Positions 47,301 to 57,770 of a stretch of DNA of 64,000 bases are shown here, one piece after another. The notes under the pieces are model-generated. The model ran no database searches. It was given only the letters and a program-made list of their open reading frames with translations, and was not told the origin of the DNA. The position numbers and the translations under genes were made by a program. This DNA comes from Triops longicaudatus (Eukaryota; Arthropoda; Branchiopoda; Notostraca; Triopsidae), in assembly GCA_022885665.1 (NCBI GenBank), contig JAGQDJ010000104.1:1-64000 (forward strand), written 5' to 3'. How positions within the stretch are numbered: position 1 is the stretch's first letter; every line of letters begins with the position of its first letter.

Positions 47301-50300
47301 TCGTATTTTTGCGCTACAAAAAAAGCGCTGCGCTTTCTTGGTGAAGCTCCGTGTGCACGTTTGGCTAGCCAATTTCTTCTACGATTTTGGGGTACAAGCG
47401 GGATCGATAGTTCCTAATTTATATGCAGCTCTTGTCTGTTCTATTCTTTATCTGCACGGAGCGAACCTTCTACCTATGTGGTCTCCCCGAAGATTCCTCA
47501 CCTTTATGCCTGACACCTTACCCATGTTCGTAGTCGCCTAGGTTTCAAAGACAAAGCAGAAATGATTTAGCGCTGACGTTGTCGGGGATTATACAATGAA
47601 AACATTTTACCGGCGAAAACGTCGACCGGAAAATATTTAGTGAAACGGCCTTATGTAACCTACAAAAGGCTGTGAAGAACGCAAAAGTCAATAGTTCCTC
47701 GCTTGCTAAAGGCAACATTTGTATTTTTTTTATCCAAATCTCACAAATTCTCTTACGCTAAGCAAAAAGTCTTTAGACCACCGTTTTTTTCTAACATCAT
47801 TAACCTATACCGTTACGTAGGTTAGATGCTGAAATTGCACGGCTTACCCTGTCAGTTGAACAAGGCCTAGCCGGGAAATTTGTAGCATCACCCGTTGTAG
47901 GAATCAAGTCCTCTAGCGTTTTAGCGGTCAATTACTACGTGCATGCGTGACTGGGTGTTTGGTAGTAAACTGATTGGATGCTTTGTTTTGTTTTCTTTCC
48001 ATAGGCTGACGATTACGGCAACCTGCCCCATGAATCTCATGTACTTTCCGATGGACAGACAGTTATGTACTATCGAGATAGAGAGTTGTAAGTACAAGTC
48101 GGATGACGCCATTTGCTTGTTTGTTAGGCTGCCATAAGTACAATCCGTATATCTTTATTCTCCGGGCCGTATACTTGTGAGCGTTTTGTTTGCTTTTGTG
48201 CTTTAGGAGAAGGGCAAACTAAGTTCGAAGGTCGGAAAAGCCCATGCATACATACAAGAAGCAAAGCCTGAAAGCGGATTCGATCAGCCTCGATATGGCT
48301 AGACTTGCATACGTGAAGAGCAAAATTTTTTTCGGTACTCATTAGCATAATTCAGCTTTTTTATATGAACCCAGAATATAATGGCTGAAGAAAAAAATAC
48401 ATACAAAATAGAACATCTACAAAGGAGGAAGCTTCTCTCGATGGCTTCACTGTACGCGAGAGCTTTTCTTGGAAGCAAACTATGAAAAAGATGGCAGAGG
48501 GAGGGAAAAGGAGAGCAGGGCTGCGGCGGTTATGTGCTGTGCTTCACGACAAAAGAAGCATTAGCAATAGCTGAGAGTTATTGATTTCAATATGTGTGGA
48601 GGCAGATTTGAAGGGCGGGTAAAACGAAGGCCAAGCCGAAAACCCCTCAGCCAGTGGCATTTACATCGAATTCTCGGTCCACCACAGAAAAGATGGGAAC
48701 CCCCAGACGCATGAGAGGAATTTCCTATCAAGAATTATGGAAGCAGGCACCTGGTTATCGAAAAAAAACGAACCGAGAGGATTTTAGGGATAAGGAGGGA
48801 AAAGAAGAGGAAAGAGGAGGATCGAGAGGTGGGCGTTATGGCTCGGAACATTAAGAGCTACAGCTGGGGACTCTTTTCCTGATACTGATCCACCGACATT
48901 TGTTGAGGGACTTTTGCGAAAGGTCAACAAATCAGTGGAGCATCGGATCACTGAACATTCTAGCAATATCCTCCTTAACTTGCTTGGCAGTGCCCTTCAT
49001 AACAGAGATCCAGCGAACTTTACAATCGTCTGGATATTTAGTTAACTTGTACCGTCCGTCAGATGAGGCGAGTTTCCCTCCCTCCGCAGTTCCGTCTCTG
49101 TTACTTAAAATACTCCACGTCATCTGCGTTAGGAATAGCTTCAAGTGCGAGCAGGCTTGGTAGGTCGTAAATGAAAAGTGTGGGCCCACAAACAAGGTTT
49201 TATTGATACAGTCAATACTGTCATATGTCAATTTTTTCTTTTATTCCCCAATAGTTGGAGGTGCCATGAAAGACATCTTATACAAATGGAAAGAACAAGA
49301 CGCGGTAAGAGTGGATCCGGAGCTCCAGTTACCCCAATTCCGGGTACTTGGGTACAGAAAACGTACTAAAGTTATTTCCTTAAGTACAGGTACATTACGA
49401 TATGGCCTTTTAGAACACAGAACGAATATTTACGAGTTTATTGTTTTGTTTCTGACAGGAAATTATTCGCGCTTAGCATGTGAAATTCAGTTCGTGCGCT
49501 CCATGGGTTACTATCTCATCCAAATTTACATTCCTTCCAGCCTTATTGTCATTATTTCATGGGTCTCTTTCTGGCTCAATCGTGGGGCAACTCCGGCTCG
49601 AGTGTCGTTAGGAGTAACGACTGTGCTGACTATGACCACTTTAATGTCATCGACCAATGCTGCCCTTCCCAAGATATCTTATGTGAAGTCTATTGATATT
49701 TTTCTTGGAACATGTTTCGTGATGGTTTTCGCTTCGCTCTTAGGTAGTTTCCTTTACATTTTCTTATATACCTATACCTTCTTATTTTTTTGTCTTCATT
49801 CACAAAATGTCCGTCGTTCTCTCCGAAGAGTACGCAACTGTCGGTTACGTGGAAAAGCGGATTCGTTTACGGAAGACTCGATTCCAGAACATGCAAAAGC
49901 TTATGGAGCAGAAACGAGCTGCAGCCATGGAAGCGGAATTGGAACAAGGGCCCAAGCAAACGGTGAGATGAATAATGGAATTCATTTATTTATTAGATAA
50001 CAAGAACGGTTCGCGTAAGATTTCACTAGCGTCGCCCGAATTCACCCCTGCAAATATGCCTGACCGCGATTAAGACTCGCTATATTTATCTTAATACATT
50101 TACCTAGACTGATAAATGGAATTCAGTCAAGCCTCGCCATAACGGATACCGTTTGTAATAAGTAACCGGCTATTGTGTACAAAGTCCACATTTCACGACG
50201 AAATGAAAAGCATTTAAGCTTATGTTGGCTATTACGGACAATCGGCCACAACGGACGATTCTCGGTCCCCTTATCGGTGTCCGTTATAACGAGGCTTACT

Positions 50301-52473
50301 GCACTGGAGAACGAAATTAACAGTTTCTGTGAGTGAGTTCAGGTCGTCCTTGGAATGCAATTAAGAAGACGAGCAATGGTCGATTTGTATTACCTAAAAT
50401 GTTCTCGTTCGTGAACAATCCTCCGTGCATGACAATTGAGTCATGTATTCTGAATATTTGGGATTCTTATACACCCGTCCATTCAGACCAGAGAAGTGGA
50501 AGGTTAGTGCGTCGCTAATCGTAAAATCGTATTCTAATATAGTCGGAGTACGCGTGACACTTTCCGCCTGGACGAATTTATTACGGTTATTGAGAAGTGA
50601 ACTATCGCCTGTAGGCGCCAGCCTACACAACAGAGACAAGATTACTGAGCATAGAATCTGCGCTGAATAAAAATAGGGCCTCACTAAGGTTTTCTGTCAT
50701 GTCGTCTGTGACTTGAAGGCACCATTAGTTTACTATGTATGTGATTAACCTACCAACTGAAGTGAAAGGGAGCTTGTCAGATGGCAGCAATATTAGCGAC
50801 TAACATGACGGGACGAAGAAAAAGCTATGGAGCGTATAGCAGGTTTTATTTCCCTTATCACAGAAAGGGATACAAAAAGTCGATCCATGCAACATAATTT
50901 AGTCCCGTTCGAACCTTTCATATTTATTCAAAGAATCACTGAACTCTGACTTGTATATATTACGACACTCTTCCGATGGTCCCTCGCGTTCGCCATTGGA
51001 GGGTATTTTCTTATCGCTTGCCTTCTGGATAACTTTCATGTCATTTGAACCAAATGTGTAAAGAATAGCATTACTTATCTTCATGTTCGCTCAAGTTTCG
51101 TGGAACTCTTTTCCCAAAAATAAACCTAACACGTCTGCCTTTTCACTTTTTCGGTGCTTCTCACAAGACATTATTAATTAGTTGTTGGGGCTAGTTTTCA
51201 AGAGAAATATTCCAAATATAATTTTCGGACGAATACCATTGAATATTTGCGCTAGCTTAACAGAAAACGACTTTTTGCTCCGGCTAAAATTTCCCTTGCA
51301 AAATCAAACGGTGCGAATTCCGTGTATTTAAGAAACCATTCCCAAGTAAGTTGCTCCCCAAAATATGTTCTGGTAGTTAGTAGGCTGCTCAGCTGCTGTA
51401 ATAATTATTTGCATACTAATTAATCAAGCATTCACTTTGGAGTATTAGGCTCATAAATTATGTATCCTCGGTAACCCTTATCAAAGCGTTCGGCGTCTTC
51501 ATTACCTCAGCTTTTCTTCCGTTACCCATGACGTGTTTCCTTATGGGCGGAATAATTTCTTGCTACTACGTTTCCATGTTCGGATTAGTTTTGTTTAGTG
51601 CCCAGCGGTCAAACACATCGTATACCGAAATGACGCTTCGAGCTACAACGTACGGTACAAATAACACCGTGTCATTTACAATTTTCACTACCCAGGCCTT
51701 CGTTCCCCTCTCCCCACCACTTACACACAGCTATACACATTAGATATAGTGCATTCGTATAAATTGCCTACTATCGCGACGAAGTGGAAATGGCACTTTC
51801 TGTTCCCGCTTACCTTGTAAATTATATATTGTAGCTTAGGAGTGTGCACGTAACCTGACGACCAAATACAAGTAGGAAAGGTCATGAGAGAAAGGGGAAG
51901 CACCGCAAATAGGTTCGTGTTTTAGCACAATGAGCCCTAAGATTTGGCACCTCAGCCCAAATGAGATGCTGAAAGGCTTGCAAATCGAGGAAGGAATTAG
52001 GAGACCTTCTGTCTTGGCAACCTGCTTCCCAGCGTAAGCGTTAGCATGGGTGAATATGTGACGGCGTAGATAGTGAGAATCGCAAGTTACATCCCTTAAA
52101 TTGGGACACTATGTGTAACTAGGAGAAAAGGAGTACTGTACGTAATATAATGTCTAATAAACAATTGTTATTTCTTCCGCAGGAGGTTCGGTTTAAGCTG
52201 CTTGATCCTAAAAGTCATTCCAAAGGAGGAGCCTTACACGAGAATACCGTCAACGGCGGTCGACCGGATGAAGAAGGAGGCCCGATTCCTATTCTCATAC
52301 CCCACGCTAAGGATTTGAACAAGTTATATGGGATTACGCCCTCAGATATCGACAAATACTCTCGCGTCGTCTTCCCTGTTTGTTTCATCTGCTTCAACCT
52401 CATGTATTGGATCATCTATTTGCACATTTCGGACGTTTTGCCCGAAGACCTCACGCTGCTGGACATGGAATAA
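23273..52473 (+). CDS. Rdl: RDL-type GABA-gated chloride channel subunit
   Basis: Cys-loop pentameric channel subunit mediating fast GABA inhibition at the plasma membrane. Exons: 23273-23373, 34394-34482, 42245-42312, 43340-43566, 48005-48087, 49255-49389, 49459-49743, 49829-49962 and 52183-52473 (TAA). All junctions are in phase, giving about 470 residues. Order: signal peptide; NISAILDSL and [11 protein letters not shown]; loop D region ([16 protein letters not shown]); loop A ([12 protein letters not shown]); Cys-loop [15 protein letters not shown]; loop B (IEIESFGG); LPQFRVLG; loop C side ([16 protein letters not shown]); M1 ([20 protein letters not shown]); M2 ([20 protein letters not shown]); M3 ([21 protein letters not shown]); a short cytoplasmic loop; M4 ([20 protein letters not shown]). 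PAR before M2 is the anion-selectivity signature. Oddities are Ser at M2 2', a Gly in loop B where RDL has Tyr, and an M3-M4 loop shorter than in insect RDL, so one loop exon may be missing from my model. The 3' UTR probably starts at 52474 and holds a CCTTCA repeat. Confidence 0.95.
23374..34393 (+). other. RDL intron 1 (11 kb)
   Basis: No nested gene is recognised on either strand. Open frames such as 30571-30870, 31307-31564 and 31640-31885 show no family motifs and lack convincing splice sites. Short hairpins occur, for example 28189-28212 (TACCACGG/CCGTGGTA) and about 33661-33684 (ATATGCTA/TAGCATAT). First introns of this length often hold enhancers, but I see no specific site. Confidence 0.4.
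35970..36345. repeat. GGAGC/CCGGAG-rich interspersed repeat
   Basis: Two clusters of GGAGC, CGGAGCC and CCGGAGC words lie at about 35974-36020 and 36289-36345, separated by about 270 bp of AT-rich DNA. The far right end (GTGCTCC..TGCTCCGG) is inverse to the left words, so the pair may be the ends of one element. Borders are approximate and the class is unknown. Confidence 0.35.
40305..40560 (+). mobile_element. Relic with pogo/Tigger-like terminal motifs
   Basis: TATAGGGGACAGTGGGGCAG followed by GTCGGGACA (40311-40338) resembles the inverse of the terminal repeat at 711-741 (TATAGGGGAGAGTCGGG...). A second related motif, GAGTCGGGTACATTGGGACA at 40532-40551, lies in the same orientation. No transposase motifs are visible in the 222-codon open frame that overlaps it (40140-40808). 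Low confidence; borders not defined. Confidence 0.25.
41648..41784. mobile_element. hAT-like MITE, 137 bp
   Basis: The left end CAGCGGTTCCCAAA and the inverse of the right end (CAGATGTTCTCAAA) match at 11 of 14 positions and resemble hAT terminal repeats (CAGnGGTTCCCAAA type). The flanking 8 bp, GTCTATAA at 41640-41647 and GTTTATAG at 41785-41792, agree at 6 of 8 positions, as expected for an aged hAT target-site duplication. There is no coding capacity. It sits in RDL intron 2. Confidence 0.7.
43567..48004 (+). other. RDL intron 4 (4.4 kb), AT-rich with microsatellite
   Basis: No nested gene is recognised. A low-complexity TATAATAAATA tract lies at about 44340-44430, and a short tandem of ATATTGAAGGT words at about 44805-44845. 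Confidence 0.4.
48088..49254 (+). other. RDL intron 5 (1.2 kb)
   Basis: The sequence between the Cys-loop exon and the FGGAMKDI exon holds a purine-rich stretch (about 48470-48520 and 48640-48850) whose open frame (48654-48854) is low-complexity and lacks motifs. In Drosophila Rdl, exon 6 is one of the alternatively spliced exons. I looked for a second copy of the loop-B exon here and did not see one. Confidence 0.4.
49963..52182 (+). other. RDL intron 8 in the M3-M4 loop, 2.2 kb
   Basis: It holds the Tigger-like MITE at 50124-50301. Because the encoded cytoplasmic loop is short for this family, an unrecognised alternative exon could lie here, but no open segment has clear motifs. Confidence 0.4.
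50124..50301. mobile_element. Tigger/pogo-like MITE, 178 bp
   Basis: The left end CAGTCAAGCCTCGCCATAAC (50124-) and the inverse of the right end (CAGTAAGCCTCGTTATAACG; right border 50301) match apart from one inserted base and two substitutions. The CAGT..CCTCG.TATAACG word is the hallmark of Tigger/pogo ends. Inside is a second pair of TTACGGACAATCGG / CCACAACGGACGATT-like words. It has no coding capacity. The expected TA target duplication is not preserved (TT on the left, CA on the right). Confidence 0.65.
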
Positions 52474-55312
52474 GAAAAGGAATGTGCTTCCTGTCCCCAG
52501 TCTTAAACCACCGTTGATCAAGCTGGAGCTGGCACTGTGAAGATTAGCGTTACATTCATTCACCGTGGCAAGGCTTCGGAACTGAGAACGTGACATTAAA
52601 GAACAGTTCTATGCTAAGCAACCGGTGAGCTCCAAGGCAACACACCATAATCATTACGCTTAAAACAATCAACACATTATACTCCACACTCATGGTATTA
52701 TGAAGACTGCTTTCGAACCTCATGCTGAACTTAACTCATTCGACTGCGTCCACTCTTCACCTTCATCACCTTCACCTTCACCTTCACCTTCACCTTCACT
52801 CTTCACCTTCTTCACTATTCATCACCTTCGACTGCGTCCACTCTTAAAGGATAATTGCATCATGAACTAGTCATTGGACCTCGATCTGTCGTGGAACTAG
52901 GTTGATTTTTTTAGACACAATGCGTTTCGTATTCCTTTATCACAAAACTTTTTCTGCCTGGGTGGGCGTAGCCTACAAAAGGTGCCCCCAAGTTCGGAAT
53001 ATACGCGGTGACTACTTTCCACTCACTTGATCATAATTCAAATCTATATTATTTAGGGGGGATATTTGTAACCTCTCTTTTAATTAATCTACCTTTTTAA
53101 AAAAAAAATATTTTAAGTTTCGTTACACAACACTGTACATGTGAAAGACGAGATAATCAATATTAATTTGGCTGGACGAATGATTTATGTCGGAGTGTAA
53201 AACCTGAACATTTCTGTTGAATTTATTGTTGAAAACGGTTTAGAAAAGGTTTAATCCCTCGCACATTTGTTTTATAGAAAGCATGTTGCGTCCTTGCACT
53301 GCGTTACTGTTCATGCTTGGTAATGAAAACTCATGAGATGTTCATGGTTTACTTCTGAAGGTGTGTTTTCAAAACAGCTCACACTTTCTCTGCTCAACAT
53401 GGAATTCCGGGCGCGAGTGCGGTATATAGTAGGTGCGAAACTATTTTTGTTGTTCACGTGAGTTGGGTTTTGAAAAAGAGCAAGCTAAGCGTACATGGAA
53501 ATTAAATGCCGCATTAATTCATAGAATCCATCGAGGCAAGCACGTTGATTTGGCCGTATGTTGAAAAGTACCCAGATTTTATAATATTAACGCGAAAAAA
53601 AAGGTAGAATCAAATATGTCCCCCAACATATAGAGCGAACCACAACATTCCCCTCTGCTGATCTCTTCACCCAATATGTGAAATATACAAAACAAAAACC
53701 GGTGTGCTAATGGCCGCTCTGCTGCTCTCTCGTGATATTTGCATTCAAAGTACGAAAAGAATCACCAAAAGTTCAGTTTGCATTCACGCTCCTATACTCA
53801 TATTTTGGTCGTATTGGTCAACTTTTTCTTTACCTCTGAGATAGACTGAAAGTGAGATTAGCACTCCAGCATCTTCACACACGCTTCAGTATGGTGCTTT
53901 GTTTGACAGCCCTGCACTTAAAAACCATAGAGAACATCTACTTCCACACCCGGAAAACAGTAGCTTCACTTGTTTCTTGATTGTACACTTTACACTTGAA
54001 GAAAAAAGCAAACGTTAAACCCTAGTTTACTGTCAAGTCCACATTCACCTGGTTGTCCCAGAGTACACGAAATCCTTGCTAGAGTTTTACTTTCTTTTTA
54101 TCTGAGTGCAGAAGTTTTCCCAGAAGAAGCGGTGCGATGGATACTATTATGAAATGAACCCGTACACCCACATTCCCAGCCCACAATCATTTCACAAAAT
54201 CTCACGTTACATGTCATCAAAGTTCGCACGGAATCTCTATATCATTTGGGCCTTCATTTAGTATTTCCCATTACATGAAATCCTTTATGACTTGGTCCTC
54301 TTGCATCACGTATTACAAGGCAAAGCTGGAAAATAAAACACGTTTGCTTTAATGACCATGATTACTGTTACTTCGAAAATTGCTCAGAATAAAAATAGAA
54401 GTATACACATGCTCTTAGTTTTTCACTTCTAATTTTCCAACGTGTTCCGATTTGGATTTTTTTTAATACTCCGCTGGACTCTTTACCTTTGTATCGGGTA
54501 ATTTAAAAAGGAAGCTTGCCGTTACAACGGGAATAACAGAGGAGAAAGGTTTGCACTACTAATTTTTTTAGTAAAAAGATCAGAAGTACAGCATAAGTTA
54601 AGGAAAGAACTGGCATTTGACTCAATGTCGAGTAAATGTCTAAAACTGAGGGGTTTTAGACACTTACTCACCCCAAGTAAAACTGCTAACCCCAAGCGGT
54701 TCGTTACAGAAGGAAGAGCTCGTTGTGCGAGTCTTTTATTCGATACGCGCGAGTTCGTTCTACAAGTTGTTCGCTATACAATGCGTTCGCTAAACGGGGT
54801 ACCACTGTATACAGAAACTCAATCAAATTTAAGATCACACACCAGCTTACGAATAATAAGAAAATACGAGCTTTAAGAGAAAACTATAATTCGTTTCTGT
54901 CTGACAGCCGCTCTGCGCCATGCGTAGGTCATCGACTTGCTATGGTCATTCGATAAAAAAATATTAAACTAAGGATATTTCATGTAACAGTACTTGGAAC
55001 ACAGTCCCTTATTTATTCGAAGTACTTACGCATTGAGAACGGCCAAAAATATAGGGCTTTCAATAGCAGTCGTATTGGCCCATGTTATAGGGGACCGAAA
55101 CCTTTTCAGCGTACTGTAATTGTACGTTCTACGGCATGTTTGCTTGTTTATGTACGATGGAATAAAACATCACGCGACTAGCAAAAGGTGACAACACGGC
55201 GTACAAGTATTGATGTGTGAGCAAGCCGGTGTTGAATGAAACGTCAATTGTCACCACTACGACTATCCATTAATGTTTCACATGTCCTCGATCACTTGAG
55301 GTAGGAAAACAG
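52474..55312 (+). other. 3' region of RDL and gap before the IR gene
   Basis: It starts with the likely RDL 3' UTR and its CCTTCA repeat. AATAAA occurs at about 54333. A decayed sequence at about 55080-55125, with GTTATAGGGGACCGAAACC and then ...GTACTG, resembles a Tigger end. No coding exon is recognised, although upstream exons of the IR gene may lie here. Confidence 0.4.
52750..52818 (+). repeat. CCTTCA hexanucleotide repeat in RDL 3' region
   Basis: Seen directly: about six perfect tandem copies of CACCTT/CCTTCA within a longer imperfect tract. A 19-base word, TTCGACTGCGTCCACTCTT, is present on both sides (from about 52738 and from about 52827), so the tract is embedded in a direct duplication. 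Confidence 0.8.
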
Positions 55313-57770
55313 GGTTCGTGTTTGGATTACATTCCACATCGATACAGCCGTCGCGCATTCTTGCCGTCCAAACGAGGGCGACTTGGCTGTGTTAATGCAA
55401 GAAAATGGGCCGCATTACTTGAGCAGCTCTACCAGGCGACGTTTGTTCTTCTGCCAACTAGATTATCTCTTAAGTTATCTTGGCAGAATGACCGGTATTT
55501 TGGCGGGCATAAATTTAAGAGTAGCCGTCCTGCAAGGCTTAAGTGGTCAGGTAGGGTTTTCTTCCATGTAATCTTGCGAGAAACTAACAAATTCGAGTGA
55601 AGTCTCTAGCAGGTGACTTGGGTGGCGAGTTGCGTGATGCTGCCACCGAAGCAGCTCTTCTCCTCGAGCTGTTAAGTTCCCGGCTCAGCTTTAATTACAC
55701 AACTGTAAGTCCGCCCACGCCCGCTATTGGCATTAAATTAGACAACGGTTCTTGGACAGGAATATTGGGTCTGCTTGTCGACAATGTAAGTATTATATTA
55801 CCTGCCCCTGTAGATTTATGAACAAATTCTATTTACTATCCGCTTAGCACTAGATACCTCTCATTATTGATAAATTATACATTACTCTATTGTATTATTT
55901 TTAGTACTAAAGATTAATTACAAAAGTGTTTATTGTAATAGAAAGCCGACGTTGCCGTAGCCAGGATACCTAATTTGCCGTTGCTAGATAACACCGTGGA
56001 TCTATCGTTTCCGTACGGAAGTGAATCTTGGGTAACGCTACAGCAGCCACCTCTTGAGACCATCTCTGCAACTGGACTACTTATTCCATTTAGCGACGTG
56101 GTAAATAGTATTCGTATCTGTCTGCCATTTCGAAAGGTTGCAGTCTTATTGTTTGTGAAGGTATGGGTACTCGTAGCTTTGTCCGTGCTAGGCATGGCTC
56201 CAGTTATGTATTTATTTTATCGACTGCAAGCGTACTTAATGCGAGAATACTGTCAGTACGTAAGGGGTACCTGGGACAACTTCGTAGTGTTTGTTGTAGT
56301 CTCATTATTACGCCAAGACCACAATCTTTATATGAAGATACGTAAGTGTGGCATGAACGTATATACATCAGAACCTTCCATCACGCCTTCCTCTTTTTTA
56401 GACACTCAACGGGTACTAATGGCTACGTGGTGGATTGTGGGCTTACTGCTAACCACATTCTACACAGCTAACTTAACCGCTTCGCTGGCAAAATCCAATA
56501 TTAACATCCCTGTTCAGACTCCGTCGGACTTGTCACTGGCAAATAATCGTAATCAAAAATGGGTTATCGTAGAGGGAGGATCATTACATGCACTGATACA
56601 GGTGAATTATGGGTATTTTTATCACTAGGTCCCCATAGGACCTAAAATGTTTTCATTTTAAGTAAATGTTTTAGTGTTCTAAAATTTTTATTTTCAACAT
56701 CTTAACATGATGTTGGCGTACCAGGACCATTCGGAAGTCATGTTTGCCGACATGCGGGCACAGTTAGCAGCTGGCCGTGGTAAGCTGGCCAAAACAGCAG
56801 AGGAAGCAGCAGCACTAGTAGCGAAGCAAGGTATTCGAGAACTTAATTTGCGACCGATAAGGTTTACGGTAAGTACCTGCATCTCGTTTAGGTTACGTTT
56901 GGTTTGGGCCGAAAGCTACTTTATTAGATGTGGTAGTCAATACTTACAACGAAAACAGGAAGAAGAATTCTAAAGCTAGCAAGAGTCAGCTATGCACTTT
57001 TTTCATCACCGAGCGACCATATTATTCCGTAGAGTTTGGGCTTGCCTTCGCAAAGGATACTGACTTGAAGGACGCTTTCAACAAAGAGTAAGTTTCATGT
57101 AATGATTTGATGATATTCTAATAGCTCTTGCAGACTTGAACTTATAGACCAGTTCGGGATTACTACATTTCTTCGCATTAACAGTTCGGCAGGCTCGAAT
57201 CCTTGCGTGTTTGCGTCATCGTTCGAAGTCCGTCCCCTCACGTTGCAGGACTTTGTTGGACTATTCTTTGTAACAGGCCTTGGTTTTGTCCTGGCTGCAA
57301 TAGCATTTTCGGGTGAAAATTGTTCAAAGATCCGGAGAGCTCTTTCCAGAAAAGCGGATTCTACAGTAGTGGCACCTGCAGAGTTACCGGTAGATGAATC
57401 GAAGTCAGCTGATCTGCTTTCTGCACCTGCGCCTGATAGTGCTGAACTCTATAAGCCCTACTTCACATACGAGACCTTACGTCGGAAGTATAGATCTGCT
57501 TACGTTTACCAAGCAAGTACGACTGTTGTTACGGTTGCCGTGTTGCGGAGTCGAAGCATGTCGGATCTTATACATGATGGGCGATTCGCAAAAAACGAAA
57601 ACGATGGAAAGAGCGGTAAGGTTTCCACCGACGAAGTAGTTAGCCAAGGGTTTAGCTGGTTCAAGGGTTTTCAGAAAGAGTTACACCTGGTGCAGAAACG
57701 CAAACAAAAAAAGCGACTTCTGATGGACGACGTGTCCCACTTCTTGGAATCATTGTTTTACAGTAGGTGA
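55313..57770 (+). CDS. Divergent ionotropic receptor (IR family), N-terminus uncertain
   Basis: iGluR-derived cation channel of the type used in protostome chemo-, thermo- or hygrosensation. Exons: 55313?-55550, 55603-55785, 55942-56100, 56161-56341, 56402-56601, 56725-56868, 56984-57087 and 57134-57770 (TGA). S1 start: NLRVAVLQ; S1: ELLSSRLSFNY and DNGSWTGILG, then KADVAVARIP and VDLSFPYGSESW; M1: VWVLVALSVLGMAPVMYLFY; pore region WDNFVVFVVVSLLRQ; M3: WWIVGLLLTTFYTANLTASL; S2: FFITERPYYSVEFGLAFAKDTDLKDAFN; M4: RPLTLQDFVGLFFVTGLGFVLAAIAF, then a basic tail of about 160 residues. The Arg that contacts glutamate in S1 is absent (LPLLDNTVDLSFPY), and FYTANLTASL replaces [10 protein letters not shown]. 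Both are usual in IRs, which do not bind glutamate. Two 60-nt introns (56101-56160, 56342-56401) carry no stop and keep frame, so their removal is inferred from family alignment. Exons before 55313 are unresolved. AATAAA lies at about 57936. Confidence 0.82.

Noticed and set aside
49203..50000. 265-codon continuous frame taken as one exon
   Set aside because: It reads through two short introns (49390-49458, 49744-49828); removing them restores [11 protein letters not shown] and SLLEYATVGY as in RDL.
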